Source: Roseibaca sp. Y0-43 (GTDB lineage Bacteria > Pseudomonadota > Alphaproteobacteria > Rhodobacterales > Rhodobacteraceae). Taken from it: a DNA stretch of 64,000 bases. The DNA is taken from contig NZ_JAFMPR010000002.1 in assembly GCF_020667835.1 (NCBI RefSeq), positions 62,001-126,000 of the forward strand, given 5' to 3'. The translations under genes and the position numbers were made by a program. This document shows, piece after piece, positions 38,204-48,225 of the stretch; position 1 is the first letter of the stretch, and every line of letters begins with the position of its first letter. The notes under the pieces were generated by a model, which was not told where the DNA came from, did not search any database, and was given only the letters and a program-made list of their open reading frames with translations.

Positions 38204-38746
38204 TTACATCCGCCGGATATAGGTCCAGGTCGGCACATTGGCGCGGCGGGCGACGGAATAGGCCTCTGCATCGCCCAGATAGTCGAAGCCCGCATTGGTC
38301 AGCACATGGGCCGAGGCCGCGTTGTCCTGAAACACTTCGGCAAACAGCGTGCGTGCGTTATGCGGGTTGGCCTTTATCAGGCAGGCGACGGCCTCTGACG
38401 CGTAGCCCGCGTTCCAGAAAGCGGGCGCGACCCAATAGCCGATCTGGCTTTGCTGCCGGTCCAGCGCCTTGAGAGAGATCAGCCCCAGAACCGACGCCTT
38501 GTCATGCGCCGCGCCATCCATGACCCAAACATCTTCGTCGCGGTCGGGTGCCAGCGCGCGGGTGATGAATTGCGCCGTCGCGCCCGGCGGCAGCGGATGG
38601 GGGATGGAGCGCGTGCCCTCGGCCACGCGCGCATCGCTTGTGTAAAGCTCCAGCAGCCCTTCATCCGATGCTTGCAGCGGGCGCAGCACAAGGCGCGCGC
38701 TGGTCAGAACCGGCAAGGCGGCACCCATCGTGGTGTCTAGTGTCAT
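38204..38746 (-). CDS. GNAT N-acetyltransferase, RimJ/RimL type
   Basis: 180 residues. ATG 38746 follows GGAGGAG. The N-terminal TSARLVLRPLQASDEGLLEL and the acetyl-CoA segment GYWVAPAFWNAGYASEAVACL with NAASAHVLTNAGFDYLG match the RimJ/RimL group that acetylates protein N-termini or small amines. Substrate not predictable. Upstream, in-frame codons lack a ribosome site. Confidence 0.9.
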   Translation of the reverse strand: MTLDTTMGAALPVLTSARLVLRPLQASDEGLLELYTSDARVAEGTRSIPHPLPPGATAQFITRALAPDRDEDVWVMDGAAHDKASVLGLISLKALDRQQSQIGYWVAPAFWNAGYASEAVACLIKANPHNARTLFAEVFQDNAASAHVLTNAGFDYLGDAEAYSVARRANVPTWTYIRRM

Positions 38747-38826
38747 ACTCTCCTCCGGTCGGGCGCTTGCCCGATGCCCTGCTGGCGCGCTGTCACCATG
38801 CTCCTCCGGACAGGCGGGCGGGGCGT

Positions 38827-38862
38827 AAAAAGAAACAGGGCCGGCGTTTCTGCCGACCCTGT
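38827..38862 (-). terminator. Intrinsic terminator of the rplU-rpmA transcript
   Basis: An 11-bp stem with one G-U pair: 38835-38845 with 38852-38862, loop GTTTCT on the + strand. On the minus strand it is followed by TTCTTTTT (38827-38834). It lies 28 bp beyond the rpmA stop. Confidence 0.9.
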
Positions 38863-38889
38863 CTAACATGTCATATGTGACAGTTCGGC

Positions 38890-39159
38890 TTACTCCGCGG
38901 CATCCGCGACCGGCAGGACCGATACGAAGCTGCGACCCTTCAGACCTTTGGTAAAGGTCACGCGACCTTCGGTCAGGGCAAACAGGGTGTGGTCACGGCC
39001 CATGCCGACGCCTTCACCGGCGAAATGCTTGGTGCCGCGCTGACGCACGATGATGTTGCCGGGGATCGCGAGCTGACCGCCATAGAGCTTGACGCCAAGG
39101 CGGCGTCCGGCAGAGTCGCGACCGTTGCGGGAGGAACCGCCTGCTTTCTTGTGTGCCAT
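38890..39159 (-). CDS. rpmA: 50S ribosomal protein L27
   Basis: 89 residues, starting [20 protein letters not shown], the conserved flexible N-terminus that reaches the peptidyl-transferase centre, followed by [20 protein letters not shown]. No N-terminal leader needing cleavage (as in Firmicutes) is present. Second gene of the rplU-rpmA pair, 6 bp after rplU; CAGGAG at the end of rplU is its ribosome site. Confidence 0.98.
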   Translation of the reverse strand: MAHKKAGGSSRNGRDSAGRRLGVKLYGGQLAIPGNIIVRQRGTKHFAGEGVGMGRDHTLFALTEGRVTFTKGLKGRSFVSVLPVADAAE

Positions 39160-39165
39160 GAGCTG

Positions 39166-39879
39166 TTACTCCTGTTCAGATGCGAATTGCTTGGCTTGGT
39201 CGATCCAGCCGTCACGCTCGATACGGCCTTTGAACGACAGTTTGTCATCCATATAGGCAATCTCGGACGGACCCCAAGCGGCGATCTGGTCAAAGTGGAA
39301 AACGCCGTTTTCGTGCAGCAGGCCTTCCAGTTTCGGACCAACGCCAGAGATCTTTTTCAGATCGTCGGCCTTGCCGCCACGGGCTTCGGTCAGCAGGTTG
39401 GCGGGACGGGTGCCTTCGACAGCCTCGGTAGCCGGGGCTTCAGCCTTCGCGGCTTTCTTGGCAGCAGGCTTTGCAGCGGCTTTCGGCGCGGGTGCGGCGG
39501 CCTCGATGGCAAAGCCGGACACCGACCCGGTGCCGATTGCTTCTTTCACGCCCGACTTGTCCGCGCCAGAGGCCAGGATGTCGGTCACGCGCAGCAGCGT
39601 CAGCTTCTGGCGGTGGCCCTTGGTGCGCTGCGAGCTGTGCTTGCGGCGGCGCTTGACATAATGGATGACCTTGTCGGCCTTGATCTGGTCGATCACCTCG
39701 GCCTGCACGCCGGCACCGGCCACGTTGGGGGTGCCGATCACGGGGGCGTCGCCGCCGATCATCAGAATCTCGTTGAACTGGACTTTTTCGCCAGCTTGTG
39801 CGGCAATGCGTTCCACGCGCAGAAGGTCACCCGCCTGCACCCGGTATTGCTTGCCACCTGTTTTCAGGACCGCGAACAT
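39166..39879 (-). CDS. rplU: 50S ribosomal protein L21 with C-terminal helix-hairpin-helix extension
   Basis: 237 residues instead of about 103. L21 proper spans residues 1-103 (MFAVLKTGGKQYRVQAGDLL to VTDILA) including KVIHYVKRRRKHSSQRTKGH. A Lys/Ala/Pro linker follows (about 104-160), then a domain at 161-237 with ADDLKKISGVGPKLEGLL, a helix-hairpin-helix resembling those fused to respiratory and nucleic-acid proteins. The extension occurs in Rhodobacterales L21. AAGGA nine bases upstream selects ATG 39879 over ATG 39888. Precedes rpmA. Confidence 0.96.
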   Translation of the reverse strand: MFAVLKTGGKQYRVQAGDLLRVERIAAQAGEKVQFNEILMIGGDAPVIGTPNVAGAGVQAEVIDQIKADKVIHYVKRRRKHSSQRTKGHRQKLTLLRVTDILASGADKSGVKEAIGTGSVSGFAIEAAAPAPKAAAKPAAKKAAKAEAPATEAVEGTRPANLLTEARGGKADDLKKISGVGPKLEGLLHENGVFHFDQIAAWGPSEIAYMDDKLSFKGRIERDGWIDQAKQFASEQE

Positions 39880-40130
39880 ATCGGTCATTCCTTGTTTCTC
39901 TGCCGCGCCCTGTGGCCCCTGCAAGCGTCGCAGGCGTTTGGTGCCATCGGACAGCGTGCCCCGTTTGGGACATAGCTATAGGCCCGCGCGGACCGAATGT
40001 CCGAACGGAAGCCGCCAAATGCACCACGAGCGCCGCGCTGTCAAGCGCTTCGGCCAGTGAAAACGAGGGGTTTTGCAAGCTGCCGCTTCTGCGATAGGCT
40101 TTGCCTGTCCCACATCTCGGAGGAGAGACC

Positions 40131-40733
40131 ATGACACGATTTGCCCCCATGACCGCGCTCTTGGCCGTTCTGGCCGCGCCTGCGCTGGCCGAGACCGTCA
40201 ATATCACGCCCGACATGTCCAGCGTGACCGTGCCTGTGCCGGGCGGAGAGGTCGAAATCTCGCGCATTCAGGACGAATCCGCCGTGATCGAGGGCGAATT
40301 TGCCCGCATCGCGCGCCCCTGTCCCGATTTCTGCATCCAGCCCATGACGCCCGCCGAGGGCGTGCGCACCGTGGGCGAGCTAGAGGTTCTGGCAGCGCTG
40401 CAAGACCCGAACACGCTGGTCGTCGATGGCCGCGTGCGCCCCGACTGGCAGACCGGCACCATCCCCGGCGCGATCAACATGCCCTATACAGAGATGGCGG
40501 ATGAGCTGCATGAACTAGGCTGCACGCCCGATTTCGAAGGTTTCATCTGCGACGCAGAGGTCGTGCCGAACCTTGTGATGTTCTGCAACGGCCCGTGGTG
40601 CGGCCAGTCGCCCGCCGCGATTCGGCGCATTATCGAGGCGGGCTATCCGGCCGAGAAGATCGCTTATTACCGTTGGGGGATGCAGGGCTGGCGCATGTTG
40701 GGCCTGACCGTCGCGGGTGGCGGCGAAGGTTAA
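40131..40733 (+). CDS. Secreted rhodanese-like domain protein
   Basis: 200 residues with a signal peptide (FAPMTALLAVLAAPALAE). The rhodanese fold runs from about residue 85 (NTLVVDGRVRPDWQTGTIPG) to 195, with the active-site cysteine loop VMFCNGPWCGQSP. A periplasmic sulfurtransferase or a phosphatase-like rhodanese is possible. GGAGGAG just upstream sets ATG 40131. Its stop overlaps the convergent gene by 4 bp. Confidence 0.88.
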   Translation: MTRFAPMTALLAVLAAPALAETVNITPDMSSVTVPVPGGEVEISRIQDESAVIEGEFARIARPCPDFCIQPMTPAEGVRTVGELEVLAALQDPNTLVVDGRVRPDWQTGTIPGAINMPYTEMADELHELGCTPDFEGFICDAEVVPNLVMFCNGPWCGQSPAAIRRIIEAGYPAEKIAYYRWGMQGWRMLGLTVAGGGEG

Positions 40734-41323
40734 CCCCCCAGCACCAGCGCGCGCGGCGTGTTGTCGGGGCGCAGCATGTAAAGCGTGTTGTCCCCGATGG
40801 CCGCGACGGTCGCATCTTCCAGCCGGTCGCCTTCGCGCAGCCGCAAGATGCGCCCGTCGGGCAAGCGCACCAGCGCGTGGCGAATGCCATCTGCCTCGAC
40901 CACGGCGATCAGGTTCACTTGGTCCAGCGCGATGCGGGCGGCTTGGGTCGCCGCATCCTCGACCGTCTGGCCGGGGGGCAGGACATAGCTTTGCGACAAA
41001 GGCCCGTCGCCCAGGCTAAGGGGCAGGGGGGCCAGTGCGTGGTCCATCACCGGACGCGCGGGCGCGTTTGGCGCGGGGGCGGCAGGCGCAGGTTCGGGGG
41101 GAAGTGCTGCGCGGTCCACAACCGGCGCGGTCTGCGGGCAGAAGCGGCCGCTTTGCGCGCAATGATCGACCAACCCCGAGATCCAGTAAAGCGCGCCCAG
41201 CGTCAGCACCACGCCCAAGGGCACCTGCCACAGCCAGCCGCGCACGGATGGCGCGGGCGGGGCCGGGCGCAGATGCTCGGGCAGGGGCGGCGCGGGCTGG
41301 CGCATGGTGCGGCGGGCTTTCAT
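40730..41323 (-). CDS. Single-pass membrane protein of unknown function
   Basis: 197 residues: a short Pro-rich cytoplasmic start, one transmembrane helix (WLWQVPLGVVLTLGALYWI), two cysteines (DHCAQSGRFCPQ), a Pro/Ala linker (about 70-92) and a C-terminal beta-rich domain ending RLPDGRILRLREGDRLEDATV and LRPDNTPRALVLGG. The last part resembles the periplasmic domains of type II secretion GspC or pilus PilP proteins, but no secretion genes are nearby. ATG 41323 chosen; no clear ribosome site. Confidence 0.7.
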   Translation of the reverse strand: MKARRTMRQPAPPLPEHLRPAPPAPSVRGWLWQVPLGVVLTLGALYWISGLVDHCAQSGRFCPQTAPVVDRAALPPEPAPAAPAPNAPARPVMDHALAPLPLSLGDGPLSQSYVLPPGQTVEDAATQAARIALDQVNLIAVVEADGIRHALVRLPDGRILRLREGDRLEDATVAAIGDNTLYMLRPDNTPRALVLGG

Positions 41324-41406
41324 AGGCAAAGACTAGCGCAAAACCACGTTCCGCGCGAGGGATCAGCCTGCCACGCAGGTGTTACGATTATTTGAACGAA
41401 GGCGCC

Positions 41407-42327
41407 CTAGTAGCCCGCTTTGCGCGAGACTTCGTGCAAAAGCGTCTCGCCCGCCTCGACCCGTGCCACATTCCGGGCAATGACCTGCGACGCGGTCTCG
41501 GGCCGCGTGGCGGCGGCGATATGGGGTGTAACCGTGACCAAGGGGTGCGCCCAATAGGGGTGCTCTGGCGGCAGGGGCTCGATGCGGAACACATCGAGCG
41601 TCGCCCCGCCGATATGGCCGCTGTCCAAGGCCGCCAGAAGGGCCGTGTCATCCACCAGAGAGCCGCGCCCCGGATTGATGATCCGCGCGCCCTTCGGAAG
41701 CATCGCCAACGTGTCGGCGTTCAGGATATTCGCGGTCGCGGGCGTGTTCGGCAGAAGCGTGACAAGAATGTCAGAGCGTTCCAGCACCGCGCGCAACCCC
41801 TCATCCCCGTGATGGCAGGCAATTCCTGCAACCTCGCGCGGGGTGCGCGACCAGCCCGCGACCTGGAACCCAAGCTGCGCCAACGCTTGCGCACAGGCGC
41901 GCCCCAATTCGCCCAAGCCCAGAAACCCCACGCGGCGGTCCTGCGCCAAAGGGGGCACGATCGGGGTCCAGTCGGTGGCAGGCCGGTCCAGCCCCAGATG
42001 ATAGCGCAGCACATGGCCGGTCACATATTCGACCATGCCCTGCGTCAGGCTGGGATCGACCATGCGCGCCAAGGGCTGTGTCAGGGTCGGGTTTCCGACA
42101 ATACGCTCCACCCCGGCCCAAAGGGACAGCACCGCGCGGCAACGGGTGAAGGGGGTGAAGTCCTGAAGCGGGTTGGCGGGCGCGTAGATGATGTAATCGA
42201 CCTGATCCGGCGCGGCCTCTGTCACGACGGCCACATCCAGACCACAGGCTTCGAACGCCGCGCGCAAGGGGGCTTCATACTCCGCGAAATCGCCTTCGCC
42301 TGCCGCGAACAGCGCCGTCAGCGTCAT
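41407..42327 (-). CDS. D-2-hydroxyacid dehydrogenase (glyoxylate/hydroxypyruvate reductase A-like)
   Basis: 306 residues. NAD(P)-binding loop RRVGFLGLGELGRACAQALA, TLLPNTPATANILN, INPGRGSLVDDTALLAAL and the catalytic histidine in VTPHIAAATRPETA. Length and sequence fit GhrA, which reduces glyoxylate and hydroxypyruvate. The start overlaps the rodA stop (ATGA), making it the last gene of the cell-shape operon, an unexpected metabolic partner. Confidence 0.9.
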   Translation of the reverse strand: MTLTALFAAGEGDFAEYEAPLRAAFEACGLDVAVVTEAAPDQVDYIIYAPANPLQDFTPFTRCRAVLSLWAGVERIVGNPTLTQPLARMVDPSLTQGMVEYVTGHVLRYHLGLDRPATDWTPIVPPLAQDRRVGFLGLGELGRACAQALAQLGFQVAGWSRTPREVAGIACHHGDEGLRAVLERSDILVTLLPNTPATANILNADTLAMLPKGARIINPGRGSLVDDTALLAALDSGHIGGATLDVFRIEPLPPEHPYWAHPLVTVTPHIAAATRPETASQVIARNVARVEAGETLLHEVSRKAGY

Positions 42328-43472
42328 GTCGGAAGCCTTGGGCGGTGCACATGCGCCGATTGCAGCAGGCCAAAGCCCACCATCAGCACCATCATGGCCG
42401 ACCCGCCATAGCTGATAAGCGGCAAGGGCACGCCGACCACGGGCGCAAGCCCCATCACCATGGCGGTGTTGACCGCGAAATACAGGAAGAAATTCGCCGT
42501 CACCCCAACTGCCAGCAGCGCGGCGTAGCGGTTCGACGTGCGCAGCACTGTCACAAGGCAGAACGCAAGGATCATCAGGTACAGCACCAGAAGTGACCCC
42601 GCGCCGATAAAGCCGAATTCCTCGGCCAGCGTGGTAAAGATGAAATCGGTGTGCTTTTCGGGCAAGAAGTTCAGCCGAGATTGCGTGCCTTCCATGAAGC
42701 CGCGCCCCGACCAGCCGCCCGACCCCAGCGCGATCATGGCCTGGTTGATGTGATAGCCCGCGCCCAGCGGGTCGAGCGTGGGGTCCAGAAAGGCGTCGAT
42801 GCGGCGATACTGGTAGTCTTTCAAAAGCTGCCACTCGGTCCCGCGAGAGACGAAGACCGCCACGACCAGCCCCGCAACAGAGCCGATGACACCCGCGAAA
42901 TAGGCCCAATGCACACCGGCTGCGAAAATCACCGCACCGCCCGCCGCCGCGATCAGCAGCGAGGTGCCCAGATCGGGCTGGCGCACAACCAGAAAGACCG
43001 GAAACAGCACGATCATCGCCGCGCCCAGCACGAAAACCGGGCGCGAGATTTTCTTGATGTCGGCCCAGTCGTAATAAGCGGCCAGCGCCATGATGGTGGT
43101 GATCTTGGCCAGTTCCGAGGGCTGCAAGCGCAACGGCCCGATTTCCAGCCAGCGCTGCGCCCCCATCCCGACAGAGCCGAAGAATTCGACCCCCAGCAAC
43201 AGCAGGGTGGACAGGCCATAGGCCAGGCCAGAGACCGAACGCCAGAACCAGATCGGGATCAGCGCGACCACGAACATGACCGCCAGACCCATGGCGAAGC
43301 GCTGCATCTGCGGCTCCATCCACGGGGTGGCGCTGCCGCCTGCGACGGAAAACAACATGACGAAGCCATAGCAGGCCACCGCCACCAGCAGCACCACCAG
43401 CGCCCAGTTCAGATGCAGGATCTTGGCCGCGCCCTTGGGCATCCGTTGGGTGTTGTATTCCAGGTAACTCAT
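42324..43472 (-). CDS. rodA: Rod shape-determining protein RodA (SEDS peptidoglycan polymerase)
   Basis: 382 residues with about ten transmembrane helices. RodA is the glycan-strand polymerase of lateral wall growth, working with PBP2. SEDS signatures: LRLQPSELAKITTIMALAAY, RQPDLGTSLLIAAAGGAVIF, YHINQAMIALGSGGWSGRGF and PLPLISYGGSAMMVLMVGFG. Coupled by ATGA to mrdA upstream and to the dehydrogenase downstream. Confidence 0.97.
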   Translation of the reverse strand: MSYLEYNTQRMPKGAAKILHLNWALVVLLVAVACYGFVMLFSVAGGSATPWMEPQMQRFAMGLAVMFVVALIPIWFWRSVSGLAYGLSTLLLLGVEFFGSVGMGAQRWLEIGPLRLQPSELAKITTIMALAAYYDWADIKKISRPVFVLGAAMIVLFPVFLVVRQPDLGTSLLIAAAGGAVIFAAGVHWAYFAGVIGSVAGLVVAVFVSRGTEWQLLKDYQYRRIDAFLDPTLDPLGAGYHINQAMIALGSGGWSGRGFMEGTQSRLNFLPEKHTDFIFTTLAEEFGFIGAGSLLVLYLMILAFCLVTVLRTSNRYAALLAVGVTANFFLYFAVNTAMVMGLAPVVGVPLPLISYGGSAMMVLMVGFGLLQSAHVHRPRLPT

Positions 43473-45406
43473 GCGCGGCTGACCCGGAACGACCCCAGAT
43501 CGCGCAGCCGTTCGGACAGCGCCTCTTGCTCGGCGCTGATGCGGTTGCGCTGAGAGGTCGGATAGGCCGACAGGGGCGGGCGCCCTTCATTCAGTGCCGC
43601 CAGCAAGATGTCGCGCCCGATGGGGGCCGCCGCCGTGGACCCGCCGCCGCCATGTTCCACGATGACCGCCACGGCCACCTTGGGGTTAACCAGCGGCGCG
43701 TAATTGACGAACAGCGCGTGGTTGCGGCGGTTCCACGGCAGGTCTTCCTGGCTTCGGATGCCCGCCTCGCGCTCGGCGCGGGTGATGGAAAACACCTGGC
43801 TGGTGCCGGTTTTGCCCGCCATTGCCATGGTCGGTTCGGTCACGCGCGACGAATAGGCCGTGCCGCGCCGGTCATTGACGACATTCGACATGCCGCGGCG
43901 GATCATCTCCAGCCATTCGGGGCGCAGGTCCAGATCGGCGGCTTGCGGCGCGGCACGCTCCAGCGGGTCGCGGATCAGGCGGGGCAGAACGGCGCGGTTG
44001 CTGGCCAGACGCGCGGTCATCACCGCCAGTTGCAAGGGTGTGGTCAGCACATAGCCTTGGCCGATCGACACGTTGACCGTGTCGCCGATGCGCCAATCGG
44101 CATCGCGGGTGCGCTGCTTCCATTCGCGCGAGGGGTTCAGGCCCGACGCGACAGAAGTCATGGGCAGATCGTAGCGAATGCCCAGACCCAGACGCTCGGC
44201 CATGGCGTTGATGCGTTCGATCCCGCAACGCTGCGACATCTCGTAGAAATACACGTCGCAGCTTTCGGCCAGTGCCGCGACCAGATCGACCCGGCCGTGG
44301 CCGCTGCGCTTCCAGCAGTGGAAACGGTTGTCGGCCACATCCATATGGCCGGGGCAAAAGACACGCTCGCGCCCGTCGGTTTCGCCCGCTTCCAGCGCCG
44401 CCAAGGCCGTGACCATCTTGAAGGTAGAGCCGGGCGGATACATGCCTTGCACGCATTTATTGACCAGCGGGCGATACTCGTTTTCCAGCAAGCTGTTGTA
44501 ATCGCGGCTGGAAATACCCCGTACGAACAGGTTCGCGTCATAGCTGGGTGCACTTGCGGCGGCCAGAATGTCGCCAGACGCCACATCGATCACCACCGCC
44601 GCCGCCGATTGCCCGGCCATACGTTCCAGCGCGTAATTCTGAAGCCGGGCGTCGATGGTCAGGTGCAGGGTTTCGCCCGCCTCGCCCTCGACGCGGTCCA
44701 GCTCTCGCATGACACGGCCCACAGAGTTCACTTCAACCCGCTGCGAGCCCGCCTTGCCGCGCAGCCGCTCTTCCTCGGCGCGCTCGACCCCGCTTTTGCC
44801 GATCTGGAACCGCGGGATCATCAGCACCGGGTCAGGGCGCTCCAGCCCTTCCAGATCGCGGTCCGACACGGGGCCGACATAGCCAACCACATGCGCCATA
44901 TCGGCCTGCAACGGGTAGATGCGCGACAGCCCCATCTCTGGCGTCACGCCGGGCAGGGCGGGGGCATTGGCGGCGATGCGGCTGATTTCTTCCCAGCTCA
45001 GCCGTTCGGCCACGGTCACGGGCACGAAGGGGCGGTTGCGCATCATGTCCTCGCGGGCGCGGGCCACCGCCTCGTCATCGAGCGCGATCAGCTTTTGCAG
45101 GCGCGACAGCACAAGGTCGATGTCACCCGCGTCGTCACGGGTCATGACTACGCGGTAATTCTGCTCGTTGCCAGCCAGCAGAACGCCGTTGCGGTCATGG
45201 ATCAGCCCGCGAATGGGCGGCAACAGGCGCAGGTTGATGCGGTTTTCTTCGGCCAGCAGGCGAAACGCATCGGCTTGTTCCAACTGCATGTCGCGCAGCC
45301 GCCACATCAGCGTGCCGGTCACGGCCGTCATGATGCCGCCCAAGCCCAAGGCGCGCCGCGTGATCATGCGGCGGCTGAGTTCCTTCTCGCGGTCAGACCG
45401 TTTCAC
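43469..45406 (-). CDS. mrdA: Penicillin-binding protein 2 (transpeptidase)
   Basis: 645 residues. Cross-links peptidoglycan with RodA. One N-terminal membrane anchor (about 18-36), pedestal domain with LLPPIRGLIHDRNGVLLAGN, and the transpeptidase domain with S-x2-K at Ser327 (YPPGSTFKMVTAL), SCD in LAESCDVYFYE, and AGKTGTSQVF. The start is GTG 45406, whose GTGA overlaps the mreD stop. A longer frame upstream merely overlaps mreD. Confidence 0.97.
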   Translation of the reverse strand: MKRSDREKELSRRMITRRALGLGGIMTAVTGTLMWRLRDMQLEQADAFRLLAEENRINLRLLPPIRGLIHDRNGVLLAGNEQNYRVVMTRDDAGDIDLVLSRLQKLIALDDEAVARAREDMMRNRPFVPVTVAERLSWEEISRIAANAPALPGVTPEMGLSRIYPLQADMAHVVGYVGPVSDRDLEGLERPDPVLMIPRFQIGKSGVERAEEERLRGKAGSQRVEVNSVGRVMRELDRVEGEAGETLHLTIDARLQNYALERMAGQSAAAVVIDVASGDILAAASAPSYDANLFVRGISSRDYNSLLENEYRPLVNKCVQGMYPPGSTFKMVTALAALEAGETDGRERVFCPGHMDVADNRFHCWKRSGHGRVDLVAALAESCDVYFYEMSQRCGIERINAMAERLGLGIRYDLPMTSVASGLNPSREWKQRTRDADWRIGDTVNVSIGQGYVLTTPLQLAVMTARLASNRAVLPRLIRDPLERAAPQAADLDLRPEWLEMIRRGMSNVVNDRRGTAYSSRVTEPTMAMAGKTGTSQVFSITRAEREAGIRSQEDLPWNRRNHALFVNYAPLVNPKVAVAVIVEHGGGGSTAAAPIGRDILLAALNEGRPPLSAYPTSQRNRISAEQEALSERLRDLGSFRVSRA

Positions 45407-45981
45407 AGCTTTTGCCCCAGTTCGTCCACCTCGCCCGTCGCGGGTTTGCGCAGGCCCATGCCGTAATGCAGGCAGGCCACCACGACCGGATAGATCGCCA
45501 CAGTGCCGACAAATTGCGCAAGGCTCAAGCCAAGCGGCACTTGCGGCACCATCACAATTGCGAGCACCACGCGGTTGAGCACGACCATCGCCAGCAAAAG
45601 CGGCACGATCAGCGCGTATTCCACCCAAAAGGTCAGGCCGCGTAGCGTCGGGTTGCGGCGGCGCAGGAATTCGGTCGCGCCCAGCACGATCAGCGCCCAC
45701 AGGCCCGGCGGGCGCAACATCAGGATGTCCTCCAGGAAGAAGTAGAGCGCGATCAGCGGGGCGGGCAACAGGTCGGGGCGACGCATGACCCAGGCCAGCG
45801 TCAGCGCCAGCATGATGTCGGGCGCGGGCCAGGTGCCCAGGGTCAGCCCCGTCTCGCCCGGTGTGGTGGCCGGGTCGCCCAAGCCTTGCAGCGGCAGCAC
45901 CCGCACCAGCCATAGCACAAGGCCAAGGCCAAGGAACACAGAGGCGAACCAGACGCGCCCGGACAGGCTGCGCTCAGCCAT
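45403..45981 (-). CDS. mreD: Rod shape-determining protein MreD
   Basis: 192 residues, five or six transmembrane helices (WFASVFLGLGLVLWLVRVL; PDIMLALTLAWVMRRPDLLP; LLLAMVVLNRVVLAIVMV). Identified by topology and its place between mreC and mrdA; MreD sequences are poorly conserved. ATG 45981 lies inside the last codons of mreC, and its TGA overlaps the GTG start of mrdA. Confidence 0.9.
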   Translation of the reverse strand: MAERSLSGRVWFASVFLGLGLVLWLVRVLPLQGLGDPATTPGETGLTLGTWPAPDIMLALTLAWVMRRPDLLPAPLIALYFFLEDILMLRPPGLWALIVLGATEFLRRRNPTLRGLTFWVEYALIVPLLLAMVVLNRVVLAIVMVPQVPLGLSLAQFVGTVAIYPVVVACLHYGMGLRKPATGEVDELGQKL

Positions 45982-46984
45982 CGCTGCGCGCCGCGTCGGG
46001 GATGGGGGCAAGGCCCGGATCGACGATCACGGGCGGCAGGACGGGAGCTTGCGGCGCGCCGTCGGGGGCCGTGGCGTCAGGCGTCTGGGGCATGGTGTCG
46101 ACGCTGTCCTGCGTCAGATCGGGCGGCAGGATCAGGTCGCCGGTCGAGGTGATCTCTTCCATCGGGCGCGAGCGCAGCACGCGCAGGAATTCCAGCCGCC
46201 CGTAATCCGCCGCCAGCCGCACGCGCAAGCGGCGGTCGCGGGTCATCACCACCTCGCCCACCAGCAGGCCAGCCGGGAATACGCCGCCATCATCGGAACT
46301 GACCACCCGGTCGCCGGGGCGCAGATCGTCCGGGTCTTCGACGAAATCGAGGATCGGAAACGCGCTGTTGTCGCCCGTCAGCATGGCCCGCTGGCCCGAG
46401 GGCTGCACGATGACCGGCACGGCGCTGGCGCTGTCGGTCAGCAGCACCACGCGCGAGGTGCGCGTGCCCACGCCCGCGATGCGGCCCGCCAGCCCCAGCC
46501 CGTCCATGACCGCCCAGCCATCGACCACGCCGTCGCGCGTGCCCACGTTTAACAGCACGGATTTGCGAAAGGGCGACCCGCTATCGGCCATCACCACGCC
46601 CGTGACATGGGTCAGTTGCGGGTCCAGCCGCACCTGGTTCAGGTCCAGAAGTTCGGCATTGCGCTGTTCCAGTTGCAGCGCAGCCTCGCGCCATGCGCGC
46701 ATTTGCTGCAATTCACGGCGAAGCTGTTGGTTTTGCTCCATGATCCGCGCGTAGGATCGGAAATCCTCGGCCAGGGCCGCGACCTGCGTGACGGGGGCAA
46801 GCGCCCAGTCGAACGAGGGCACGATGCGGTCGATGACCGCCATGCGGAAGCTTTCGACGCGCGGGCTGTCGATGCGCCAGACAAGGAACACCAACAGCAG
46901 CACAACCGCCAGCACCCCCACCAGAATACGCCGGAGCGGGCGGACATAATCGGTGTCGATCTGGCGTTCGCTGGCCAAGGCCAA
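45974..46984 (-). CDS. mreC: Rod shape-determining protein MreC
   Basis: 336 residues: one membrane helix (RRILVGVLAVVLLLVFLVW), coiled coil (about 75-110, MEQNQQLRRELQQMRAW), then the beta domain (VTGVVMADSGSPFRKSVLLN, LAGRIAGVGTRTSRVVLLTD). MreC links MreB to the PBP2-RodA synthase. No ATG is available; TTG 46984 (or TTG 46978), 10 bp after mreB with AGGTAGGG before it, is the likely start. The C-terminus is Pro/Asp-rich. Confidence 0.93.
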   Translation of the reverse strand: MALASERQIDTDYVRPLRRILVGVLAVVLLLVFLVWRIDSPRVESFRMAVIDRIVPSFDWALAPVTQVAALAEDFRSYARIMEQNQQLRRELQQMRAWREAALQLEQRNAELLDLNQVRLDPQLTHVTGVVMADSGSPFRKSVLLNVGTRDGVVDGWAVMDGLGLAGRIAGVGTRTSRVVLLTDSASAVPVIVQPSGQRAMLTGDNSAFPILDFVEDPDDLRPGDRVVSSDDGGVFPAGLLVGEVVMTRDRRLRVRLAADYGRLEFLRVLRSRPMEEITSTGDLILPPDLTQDSVDTMPQTPDATAPDGAPQAPVLPPVIVDPGLAPIPDAARSDG

Positions 46985-46994
46985 GCCCTACCTG

Positions 46995-48107
<1,113 letters not shown>

Positions 48108-48225
48108 TTATAGGGCGGGGCAGGGTCGGCGGTAAAGGGGGCGCGGCGGCCCGATCGGCGGGAAATGGCCCCCGAGTGACACTATCGGCGACACTATTGC
48201 GTGTAACGGCCCCGGACCGGGCCGG

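Noticed and set aside
43526-45466. A 646-codon + strand open frame opposite mrdA
   Set aside because: Antisense shadow of PBP2, with no recognisable domain.
48178-48197. GACACTAT repeated twice 12 bp apart upstream of mreB
   Set aside because: Only two copies of an 8-mer with no palindromic character; could be chance in a 193-bp gap.
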